DNA of 64,000 nucleotides. Source: CALBZE01 sp036381255. Its GTDB lineage: Bacteria > Gemmatimonadota > Gemmatimonadetes > Longimicrobiales > RSA9. Shown here in pieces: positions 1 to 7,439 of this stretch (position 1 is its first letter; each line of letters begins with the position of its first letter). The notes beneath the pieces are model-generated. The model saw nothing but the letters and a program-made list of their open reading frames with translations, was not told where the DNA came from and searched no databases. A program made the translations under genes and the position numbers. Where the stretch lies: assembly GCA_036381255.1 (NCBI GenBank), contig DASVDG010000124.1, forward strand, positions 82,763 through 146,762, read 5' to 3'.

Positions 1-651
1 TTCGTCGACGCGGACATGTGGGCGCCGCCGGACTACGTCGAGCGTGTCGCCAGGGCCTTCGACGGCGCCGTCGACTACCTCGGCTGCCGGGTCGAGATCG
101 TCGCGAACCCGCCGACGCTCGCGGCGTGGTACAACCGCGCGGTCGGGTTCCCGGTGCGCGAGTACCTCGAGCGTTATCACTTCGCCCCGACGTGCGCCCT
201 GTGCGTGCGGCGGCGCGTGATCGACGCCGTCGGCGCGTTCGACGACCGGCTCGAGTCCGGCGGCGACATGGAGTTCGGGCAGCGCGTGCACGCGGCCGGA
301 TTCCGACAGGGCTTCGCCGACGCGATCGTGCTGAGTCACCCCGCGCGCTCCAGCTACCGGTCGCTGCTGGCGAAGCAGCGGCGGCTGGCGCGAGGCGCCG
401 CGCAGCTGGTGCACTACTATCCGGAGCGCTACCGCCACCTCGCGGACCGGTTCCGGACGCTGAACTACTACCTACCGTCGCGGCCGGGGTGGCTGTCCGA
501 TCGCCTCGGCGCCGCCGGCTACCCGGTCTCCCGGCTGCACGCCGTCGGGATCGCGTTCTGGGCCGCACCGCTCGCCTGGATCGAACCGCTGGTCTTCGCC
601 CGGGAGGCCCGGCGCCTGCGCGCGCGGGAGCGCGCCGGGACGGTCGCGTGA
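1..651 (+). CDS. Glycosyltransferase family 2, 3' part only
   Basis: The frame is open from base 1, so the start lies outside the window and about 216 residues are visible. The first codons read FVDADM, which gives the DxD-type metal/nucleotide-sugar motif of a GT-A fold. Further on, FDDRLESGGDMEFG is the usual acceptor-side loop with the ED/MD acid. The C-terminal 80 residues are basic with one hydrophobic stretch near residue 185, consistent with membrane association. It would transfer a sugar from an NDP-sugar in polysaccharide assembly. Its stop overlaps the next ATG by one base (TGATG), so the two are probably one transcript. The sugar specificity cannot be read from the sequence. Confidence 0.85.
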   Translation, partial: FVDADMWAPPDYVERVARAFDGAVDYLGCRVEIVANPPTLAAWYNRAVGFPVREYLERYHFAPTCALCVRRRVIDAVGAFDDRLESGGDMEFGQRVHAAGFRQGFADAIVLSHPARSSYRSLLAKQRRLARGAAQLVHYYPERYRHLADRFRTLNYYLPSRPGWLSDRLGAAGYPVSRLHAVGIAFWAAPLAWIEPLVFAREARRLRARERAGTVA

Positions 652-3146
652 TGCGCGCGGCGCGGCCCGCCCGCCGGCGTCCGTCCGGACGGGCACGGGC
701 GTTCCGCCGGGCGTCGGCGCTCGTCGAGGCCGCCACGGCCAGGCTGGTCGCGCTGGCGTTCGGCGCGACCTCGCGCCACGAGCTGCTGGCCGTGTGCCCG
801 CCCGAGACGCGGATCCTGGAGGTCGGCGCCGGATCGCCGTGGCTTGCGCGCTTCCTCCGGTCCCACGGGCGGACCCGGTACCTCGGCGTGGTGCCCCGCG
901 ATCGCGGGGCGGACGGCGCGCACGGCGTCGGGTGGGGCGAGCTCCGGCATCGACGCATCGTCGCGGCGGGCGTGCCGCGCAGCAACGCCGAGCTGCTGGT
1001 GCTGACGGGGCCGGCCGGCCGGCACCTGTGGCGATTCTCGGACTTCTGGTGGGCGGAGCGCGTCGCCTGGACACCCGCGCCGGGGTGGAGCGCGATCGTC
1101 GCCGTGCTCGGCTTGCTCCGCCACGTGCTCGCCGGCAGGGTGCACGTGCAGGGCGTGGCGCGCGCACGGGACGACGACGGCCGGGGCCGGACGTTCCTGC
1201 TCGCCCGCGTGCGGCCGCCGGCGACGGTGCCCGCCCGGCGCTACGTCTCGCCGGTCCTCGGCGTGCGCGGCTTCTTCGACGCACTCGAGGCCGCGGGCGC
1301 GCGCTACTGCGTGCTGCGCTGGTTCGAGACGCTGCCGGAGGTGGAAGCGGGCGAGGACCTGGACCTGCTCGTGGACGACGCGTCGCTCGAGGCCGTCGAG
1401 CGGATCCTGGCCGCGGAGCCGGGCACGATCCCGGTCGACCTCTACAGCGTCTCGGGGCTACCGGGGACGGCGCACCAGGAGATGGCGTACTACCCGCCCG
1501 TCCTCGCCCGGCGGCTGCTGGAGCGCGCGGTCCGGACCGACGCCGGGATCCGTGCGCCGAGCGCGGAGGACCACTTCCACAGCCTGGCGTACCACGCGAT
1601 CTACCACAAGGGCGAGCGGTCCGGGATCCCGCGGCGCGCCGGCGAGCCGCCGGCCGCCGGCGCGCCGGAGCACGACTACGCCGGCGCGCTGGCCCGTCTC
1701 GCCCGGGCGTGCGGCGTCGACGTCGAGCTCTCGCTGGACGCACTCGACGCGCACCTCGCCGCCGCAGGCTGGCGCCCGCCCGACGACATGCTGGTCCGGC
1801 TCGCGGCGCGCAACGGCTGGCTGCGCCGGCGGCTGACCGAGACGGTGCCCGCCGCGCTCGACGGGTGGGAAGGGCTCGCGGTGTTCTTCATCCGCGAGCG
1901 GGCGGTCGCGCTCGGGCTCGAGGACCGCGTCGCCGGGCGGCTGCGCGCCGAGGGGTTCCACGTGTTGCGCCAGCGTCGCCTGGACGCGGACGCGGCGCGG
2001 CGCGTACGGGCCGGCGTGCGCGGCGGCAACTGGGAGCGCGGGCCGTGGCCCGCGTCGGGCGGCGGGCCGGCGGCGGTCGTCGTCGCGCTGGACCTGCTGC
2101 CGATCGAGCCGGATGCCGCGCAGCGGCGTCGCAGCCCGGCGCTCGACAACGCGCGCGTGCGGGTCAAGGAGGAGATCCGGGGCGCGCTGAACGAAGCGCT
2201 GCCGCCCGCCGAGCGCTGCAACATGTTGCACTCGAGCGATCATCACGTCGAGGCGCTGCGTTATCTCGAGATGGCGCTCCCCGAAGAGGTCGACGCGATC
2301 CGGCAGGAGATCTCGGCGCTGCGCGAGCGGTTCCGCACGCGCGAGCCGGTCCGCGCGACGCTGACCCGGATCGGGCGCCGGGCGAAGGTCGAGGTCATCG
2401 AGTACCGCGGCGGGCTGGCCGTGAAGAAGACGTTCCGGCCGGGGTGCGAGCGCTTCCTCGAGCGCGAGGCCCTGGCCATGCGCACGTTCGGCGGCGTCGT
2501 GCCGGAAGTCCCGCCGCTCCTCGAGGCCGGCGACGGGTACGTCGTCTACCCGTTCTACGACGACGCCCGCACGCCCGACCCGGACGGGCTGCTCCCGCTC
2601 GCCGCCGTGCGCGGCGTGTTGCGCGCGGTGCGCACGTTCTACGACCACGGCTACGCGCTCGTCGACCTCACGCCGGCCAACCTGCTGCTGGACCGGCGCG
2701 GCGCGCCGAGGCTCGTCGACTTCGAGTTCCTCCACCGCTACCGCGAGCGGCCGCCGACGTTCGAGCAGTGCTACGAGCTGGCCGGCCTGCCCGATGACTT
2801 CGACGGCGACCGCCCCGATTGGGGCGCGACCGCCCGCGGCGGCTACGACGTGTTCTGGAAGCACCGCGTCGGCCTCGACCTGCACAGCCTGCTCCACGAC
2901 CCGCCCTGGCTCCAGCAGGCGAAACAGTGGCGCTACCGCGCGCTGCACGTGCCGGCGCGGCGGCTCCGCGCCGCACGCGCCCGTGGCCGCGGCCAGCTCC
3001 TCGCGCTCGCGCGGCGGGCGCGGGGCGCCGGGCGCACGATCCGCCGCATCCTGTCCCGACGCCCACCGGCGTGGACGCGGGAGTGGCACGTGAATCCGCC
3101 GACGCGCCCCGGGGCCGCGCGAACCGACCCGCCGGCCGCCGTGTAG
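651..3146 (+). CDS. Multidomain fusion: methyltransferase-like, nucleotidyltransferase-like, NDK-like and kinase-like parts (831 aa)
   Basis: Four segments can be seen. Residues 45-190 resemble a SAM-methyltransferase Rossmann start (ILEVGAGSPWL at 55-65). Residues 205-400 resemble an uncharacterised nucleotidyltransferase, with YCVLRWFE at 219-226 and the acidic run GEDLDLLVDD at 234-243. Residues 408-560 follow nucleoside-diphosphate kinase spacing and end in NMLHSSDHH (524-532), which keeps the NDK catalytic-histidine signature (H527). Residues 580-750 are a protein-kinase/RIO-like fold with VKK at 591-593, a catalytic-loop-like VDLTPANLLLD (671-681) and a DFG-equivalent VDFEF (689-693). 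ATG 651 overlaps the stop of the glycosyltransferase before it, which places the protein in polysaccharide synthesis. The substrate is unknown. Domain names are by eye; the kinase part is the surest. Confidence 0.75.
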   Translation: MRAARPARRRPSGRARAFRRASALVEAATARLVALAFGATSRHELLAVCPPETRILEVGAGSPWLARFLRSHGRTRYLGVVPRDRGADGAHGVGWGELRHRRIVAAGVPRSNAELLVLTGPAGRHLWRFSDFWWAERVAWTPAPGWSAIVAVLGLLRHVLAGRVHVQGVARARDDDGRGRTFLLARVRPPATVPARRYVSPVLGVRGFFDALEAAGARYCVLRWFETLPEVEAGEDLDLLVDDASLEAVERILAAEPGTIPVDLYSVSGLPGTAHQEMAYYPPVLARRLLERAVRTDAGIRAPSAEDHFHSLAYHAIYHKGERSGIPRRAGEPPAAGAPEHDYAGALARLARACGVDVELSLDALDAHLAAAGWRPPDDMLVRLAARNGWLRRRLTETVPAALDGWEGLAVFFIRERAVALGLEDRVAGRLRAEGFHVLRQRRLDADAARRVRAGVRGGNWERGPWPASGGGPAAVVVALDLLPIEPDAAQRRRSPALDNARVRVKEEIRGALNEALPPAERCNMLHSSDHHVEALRYLEMALPEEVDAIRQEISALRERFRTREPVRATLTRIGRRAKVEVIEYRGGLAVKKTFRPGCERFLEREALAMRTFGGVVPEVPPLLEAGDGYVVYPFYDDARTPDPDGLLPLAAVRGVLRAVRTFYDHGYALVDLTPANLLLDRRGAPRLVDFEFLHRYRERPPTFEQCYELAGLPDDFDGDRPDWGATARGGYDVFWKHRVGLDLHSLLHDPPWLQQAKQWRYRALHVPARRLRAARARGRGQLLALARRARGAGRTIRRILSRRPPAWTREWHVNPPTRPGAARTDPPAAV

Positions 3147-3193
3147 GACGGTAACATCGCATGACCGCAGGACCCTTGCAGGCACGATGACGC

Positions 3194-4303
3194 ATGGCAC
3201 CCTCTCGACACGCCCCCGACTCCCGCCGGCCCACGCTCGCGCTCGCGCTCGCCCTCGCCCTCGCTCTCGCCGTCGCCGGACTCGCCGGCTGCGACGACTC
3301 GCCGACCGGCTCCGGGCGCGACGGGCCGCCGGACGCCACCCCGGGCGTTCGGCCGGACACCGTGACGCTGGCCGAAGACTACCTGACCGAGCGCGACCAC
3401 GCGCTGAACATCGACTCGCCCATCGCGTGGCGGAACCCCGACGGCGGCGTGTGGCTGTTCGCCACCGCCAAGGAAGGCGACGTCGTGCTCGTCCACGACG
3501 CCGCGTCCGGCCAGGAGCTGCGCCGGCTCGGCAGCTCGGGCTCCGATGCGGGAGAATTCGACCGGCCCAACGGCGTCGCCATCGCCGGCGACGTGCTCCT
3601 CGTGGTCGAACGCGACAACCGCCGGGTGCAGGCCTTCTCGCTCCCCGACCTCGCGCCGCTCGGGACGTTCGGCCAGGACACGCTCGAACGGCCCTACGGC
3701 ATCGCCGTGGTGGAGCGCGACGGCGCGTTCGACGTCTACGTCACCGACCAGGACGAGCGCGACCTCCCCGACGAGGTGATCCTCCCCACGCGCGTCAAGC
3801 AGTTCCACTTCACGCGCGCCGGCAGCGCGATCGACGCCGAGCTCATCCGCACCTTCGGCGACGCCGCTGGCGACGGCGCGCTCCACGCCGTCGAGTCGAT
3901 CCTCGCCGACCCGGCCAACGACCGGCTCCTCATCGCCGACGAGGCGGCCCGCGACATCAACGTGTACACCCTCGACGGCACCTTCACCGGCGCCGAGATC
4001 TCCGGCCTCTTCCGCGGCGAGCCCGAAGGGATCGCGCTCTATCGCTGCGGCGGCGACGGGTACTGGATCCTCACCGACCAGCACGACGTCGACAACACGT
4101 TCCACGTCTTCGCCCGCGACGGGCTCACCTACTACGGCGCGTTCCAGGGCAGGGTCACCCGCAACACGGACGGCATCGCCGTGATCGAGGGCGACGTCGG
4201 CCCGCTCGAGGACGGCGCCTTCTTCGCCGTCCACGACGACGGCAACATCGCCGCGTTCGCGTGGCGCGACATCGCCGACGCGCTCGACCTCGGCGACTGC
4301 TGA
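3194..4303 (+). CDS. Beta-propeller phytase-like / NHL-like lipoprotein
   Basis: The N-terminus is a lipoprotein signal: RR, then a repeated Leu-Ala stretch ending in LAGC, with lipidation at Cys33. The leader is coded by a low-complexity CTCGCG-type repeat. From about residue 60 the chain reads like a beta-propeller: NIDSPIAWRNPDGG near 72 corresponds to the DDPAIW strand of beta-propeller phytases. GEPEGIALYRC followed by ILTDQHDVDNTFHVFAR matches the phytase blade with EGLALY and the fragment N-F-V-Y. Such enzymes remove phosphate from inositol polyphosphates or related phosphoesters outside the cytoplasm. Activity here is not proven, and a non-catalytic NHL propeller is the alternative. 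It stands alone, 47 bases after the fusion gene and in the same direction. Confidence 0.72.
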   Translation: MAPSRHAPDSRRPTLALALALALALAVAGLAGCDDSPTGSGRDGPPDATPGVRPDTVTLAEDYLTERDHALNIDSPIAWRNPDGGVWLFATAKEGDVVLVHDAASGQELRRLGSSGSDAGEFDRPNGVAIAGDVLLVVERDNRRVQAFSLPDLAPLGTFGQDTLERPYGIAVVERDGAFDVYVTDQDERDLPDEVILPTRVKQFHFTRAGSAIDAELIRTFGDAAGDGALHAVESILADPANDRLLIADEAARDINVYTLDGTFTGAEISGLFRGEPEGIALYRCGGDGYWILTDQHDVDNTFHVFARDGLTYYGAFQGRVTRNTDGIAVIEGDVGPLEDGAFFAVHDDGNIAAFAWRDIADALDLGDC

Positions 4304-4345
4304 GCCGCGCGCCGTGGCGGGCCAGTCGGCCCGCCGGCGCCCCAT

Positions 4346-4363
4346 CTGGTACCAAAGGTGCAA
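4346..4363 (+). promoter_or_regulatory. Sigma-54 promoter (-24/-12), copy 1
   Basis: TGGTACCAAAGGTGCA at 4347-4362 has GG and GC separated by exactly 10 bases and matches the RpoN consensus TGGCAC-N5-TTGCA closely. The 18-mer CTGGTACCAAAGGTGCAA is repeated identically at 7358-7375. The predicted start is near 4373, about 145 bases before the ATG of the lamin-tail/MBL gene. Confidence 0.75.
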
Positions 4364-4466
4364 GGGCCGGTGGAAGGCGCCCGGAACGTCCGGGCGGGCG
4401 TGCGGTGCGATGGAGCCGTGTCCCCGGCGGGGCGCGGGTCCGCGTGCCGGTCGCGGAGACGAACGT

Positions 4467-4498
4467 GGGCGCGGCCGCCGAGTTCGGCGGCCGCGCCC
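4467..4498 (+). promoter_or_regulatory. Very stable 15-bp hairpin in the 5' leader
   Basis: Bases 4467-4481 and 4484-4498 form a perfect 15-bp G+C-only-plus-one stem with a 2-base loop. It lies between the sigma-54 promoter and the start codon at 4518, so it would be part of the 5' leader. No T-run follows, so an ordinary intrinsic terminator is unlikely. Translational or attenuation control is possible but not shown. Confidence 0.5.
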
Positions 4499-4517
4499 TG
4501 CCTGTCGTAGGCGGGAT

Positions 4518-7109
4518 ATGGCGCGTGCTGGGGCGATGGTCGGCGTGGTCGCGGCGTTCGCCGCGGCGACGTGCGTGGCGGAGGATGCCTCGTCGCCGTT
4601 GGCGCCGGAGCCGGGGCCGGCCGGCGCGGAGGTCGAGGCTTCGACGGTGGTCATCAACGAGATCATGGTGAACACGACGGCCGTGATCGACGACGACGGC
4701 GAGTGGCTGGAGCTGCGGAACCGCGGCCTCCAGCCGGTGGACCTGCGGGGGTGGACGATCCACTCGGACCGGAACGACCCGCACGTGATCGCGGAGTCCG
4801 TCGTGATCGAGCCGGGCGGCTACGTGGTCCTGGCGCGGGTCGGCGACCCATCGCGGAACGGCGGCGTGGAGGTCGACTACGTCTTCGGCGAGGACGTGAA
4901 GGTGTCGAACCCGGCGGATGCCGTGTGGCTGCGCGACGCGTCGGGCGTGACGGTGGATTCGGTGCGGTGGACGGACGCCGTGCCGGAGGGCGCGAGCCGG
5001 GGCGTGGTCGATGTCTCGGCCGAGAACGCGGATTTCCTGGGCTCGAACTGGGTGACGCAGAGTTCGCGGTACGGGGGAGGCGACAGGGGCACGCCGGGCG
5101 CGCCGAACGACGGCGCGGCGCCGCCCGCGAGTTCGGCGATCGTGATCAGCGAGATCATGGTCGACCCGACGAAGGTGATCGACGACGAGGGTGAGTGGTT
5201 CGAGGTGCGCAACATCGGCTCGGAGCCCGTGGACCTCGAGGGGTGGAGCATCCACTCGGACCGCAACGCCCCGCACGTCATCTCGGAATCGCTGGTCGTG
5301 GAGCCGGGGGGCTTCGCGGTGCTCGCCCGCGTCGGCGACCCGTCGCGCAACGGCGGCGTGGACGTGGATTACGTCTTCGGCGGGGACGTGAAGGTGTCGA
5401 ACCGGGGCGATGCGTTGGAGCTGCGGGATGCGAACGGCGCGCTCGTGGATTCGGTGCGGTGGACGGACGATGCCCCGGCCGGCGCGAGCCGGGGCGTGCT
5501 GATCGCCGGGCTGGACCATTCGGATTTCCTGGGCGACAACTGGGTGACGCAGAGCACGACGTACGGCCGCGGGGACCGTGGCACGCCGGGCGGGCCGAAC
5601 GACCTGTCGTCGCCGCCGCCGTCGGATGCGCGGATCGTGATCCACGAGGTGATGGTGGACCCGACACGGGTCAGGGACGACGACGGCGAGTGGTTCGAGG
5701 TGCACAACCTCGGCTCGGAGCCGGTCGACCTCGAGGGGTGGACCATCCACTCGGCGCGGAACGCGGGGCACACGATCTCGCGGTCGCTGGTCGTGGAGCC
5801 CGGGGGCTTCGCGGTGCTGGGGCGGCTGGCGGACCGGTCGCGGAACGGCGACGTGGACGTGGACTACGCCTACGGCACCGGGGTCAAGCTGTCGAACAAC
5901 GGCGACGGCATCGCGCTGCGCGATGCGAGCGGCGGTCTCGTGGATTCGGTGCACTGGGCGAGCCCGGCGCCGGTGGGGGCCAGCCGGGGGATGATCAACG
6001 TCCTGGCGGAGCACACCGACGTGAACGGCGCGAACTGGGCGACGTCGACGAGTCCGTACGGCGCGGGCGACCTGGGCACGCCGGGCGCGCCGAACGACCC
6101 GCCGAGCTCGGGCGACCGGGAGCTGGTCGTGCGCGTGCTCGACATCGGTCACGGGGACGCGACGTACATCGAGAACGGCGGCTCGCGGGTCTTCATCGAT
6201 GGTGGGCCGGACCCCGCCCGCCTGGCCGAACACCTCGACGCGCTGGGGATCCGGAACACGACGGTCGACATCGTCATCATCTCGCACCTCCACGCCATGC
6301 ATTACAGCGGGTTGCGCGAGTTGTTCAATACGGAGCGGAACATCACGATCGGCTACGTCATCGAGAACCGCGACGGCGGCGGCCATCCGGAGCTCGCGGA
6401 GCTGCGGGACTCGATCGAGGCGCGCGAGGCGCGGCGCGAGCTGCTCTACCGGGACGCCGACGACCCGTGCGGCAACGGTGCGAGCGTGTGCACCATGACG
6501 CTGCGGGGTGGCGCGAAGCTGCACATGCTGAGGCCCGACCCGGACGGCGCATCGGTGAACAACCGTTCGGTCGCGGTCAAGCTGGTCGGCCCCGACTCGG
6601 CGTCGTTCACCATGTGGCTGGCCGGGGACGCGGAGCACCCGGAGAACGCCTGGTTCGACACGGGCGCGGGGTACGACGGCCGGCCGGGGATGAACGTGGA
6701 CGTGATCAAGGCGAACCACCACGGCAACTGCGATGCGATCAGCGAGCGCTACCTCGACCTCACGCGCCCGTCGTGGGTGGTCATCCCCGTGGGCGCGGAG
6801 AACGCGTCCGGGCTTGTGCCGACGCAGACGAAGGAGCTGCTGCGCAGCCGATCGATTCCGTGGTACCGGAACGACATGAACGGGACGATCACGATCCGCT
6901 CGCCGGGCACGCCCGGCGGCGGCTACACCATCGCGGCCGAGTCCGGGTTCCCGAGCATGGACGGCGCGACCGACCGGACCTCGAGCGAGCCGGCGTGCTC
7001 CGACCTCTCGGGCGACGGGCTGTCGGCCGGCATCGTCGCCGACGGCGCGGGCGATGTCGACGCGCACGCGGTCGTGTCGCGGCCCGGCGGCGCGGGGAGC
7101 GTCCGCTAG
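4518..7109 (+). CDS. Triple lamin-tail-domain protein with C-terminal metallo-beta-lactamase fold (863 aa)
   Basis: ATG 4518 follows GGCGGG and gives a short signal-like stretch (residues 8-20). Three tandem lamin-tail domains of about 160 residues follow (41-198, 203-362, 369-527). Each begins with (I)NEIMV/SEIMVD/HEVMVD and ends in GTPG(A/G)PND. Residues 535-800 are a ComEC/Rec2-like metallo-beta-lactamase fold: LDIGHGDATYIE, then HLHAMH (590-595), WLAGDAE and KANHHGN. The aspartate of the canonical HxHxDH motif is methionine (M594), so one metal ligand is missing while the histidines remain. Lamin-tail domains in bacteria often sit on secreted nucleases and phosphoesterases, so an extracellular hydrolase or binding protein is likely. 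Its role in the polysaccharide region is unknown. Confidence 0.8.
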   Translation: MARAGAMVGVVAAFAAATCVAEDASSPLAPEPGPAGAEVEASTVVINEIMVNTTAVIDDDGEWLELRNRGLQPVDLRGWTIHSDRNDPHVIAESVVIEPGGYVVLARVGDPSRNGGVEVDYVFGEDVKVSNPADAVWLRDASGVTVDSVRWTDAVPEGASRGVVDVSAENADFLGSNWVTQSSRYGGGDRGTPGAPNDGAAPPASSAIVISEIMVDPTKVIDDEGEWFEVRNIGSEPVDLEGWSIHSDRNAPHVISESLVVEPGGFAVLARVGDPSRNGGVDVDYVFGGDVKVSNRGDALELRDANGALVDSVRWTDDAPAGASRGVLIAGLDHSDFLGDNWVTQSTTYGRGDRGTPGGPNDLSSPPPSDARIVIHEVMVDPTRVRDDDGEWFEVHNLGSEPVDLEGWTIHSARNAGHTISRSLVVEPGGFAVLGRLADRSRNGDVDVDYAYGTGVKLSNNGDGIALRDASGGLVDSVHWASPAPVGASRGMINVLAEHTDVNGANWATSTSPYGAGDLGTPGAPNDPPSSGDRELVVRVLDIGHGDATYIENGGSRVFIDGGPDPARLAEHLDALGIRNTTVDIVIISHLHAMHYSGLRELFNTERNITIGYVIENRDGGGHPELAELRDSIEAREARRELLYRDADDPCGNGASVCTMTLRGGAKLHMLRPDPDGASVNNRSVAVKLVGPDSASFTMWLAGDAEHPENAWFDTGAGYDGRPGMNVDVIKANHHGNCDAISERYLDLTRPSWVVIPVGAENASGLVPTQTKELLRSRSIPWYRNDMNGTITIRSPGTPGGGYTIAAESGFPSMDGATDRTSSEPACSDLSGDGLSAGIVADGAGDVDAHAVVSRPGGAGSVR

Positions 7110-7439
7110 CGTCCGTTACCTCGCCCGGGTCACTTACGGCGCGGATGCTTCCGGAGCCATCCCCGAGCGGCCGCCCTGACCGGGAGCACCTGGACACCAC
7201 CGCGCGTCACCGAGTGTGGGTCGGTCGCGGCGATCGCCTCGACGACTTGCCTGACCCCGTCGTCGCCAAGGAGTCGAGCAACGTCCTCGGGCTCGTGCCG
7301 CGGGCACGGCGCGGATGCGGCGGCAGTCGGATCCGCGGCGCGGCCACGCGACCGACGCTGGTACCAAAGGTGCAACGTCGCGGAGTAGCACGAGCGTGGC
7401 CCGGCGCCCGGCCGGGCCGGGAACGGAGCGGAGACCGCG
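7110..7439. other. 330-base intergenic region
   Basis: No gene is convincing here. The right half carries the second sigma-54 promoter (7358-7375) and a G+C-rich leader for the glycosyltransferase operon. A minus-strand open frame (7375-7130) reads plausibly in its second half but has no start signal and would begin inside the promoter. Confidence 0.5.
7358..7375 (+). promoter_or_regulatory. Sigma-54 promoter (-24/-12), copy 2
   Basis: TGGTACCAAAGGTGCA at 7359-7374 is identical to the site at 4347-4362, with GG-N10-GC spacing. The predicted transcription start near 7385 leaves a 55-base leader before the TTG start at 7440. It would drive the operon 7440-13848. Confidence 0.78.

Noticed and set aside
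3164..3179. CCGCAGGACCCTTGCA as a sigma-54 promoter for the phytase-like gene
   Set aside because: The -12 element is perfect, but GG is missing at -24 and transcription would begin only about 4 bases before the start codon.
4155..7067. A 970-codon open frame antisense to the LTD-MBL gene
   Set aside because: The product is a low-complexity Arg/Val/His/Asp string that mirrors the repeats of the real gene; it has no domain.
7130..7375. Minus-strand open frame of 81 codons between the LTD-MBL and glycosyltransferase genes
   Set aside because: Its second half reads like protein, but it has no ribosome site, its first codons lie in the sigma-54 promoter, and open frames are common by chance in such G+C-rich DNA.
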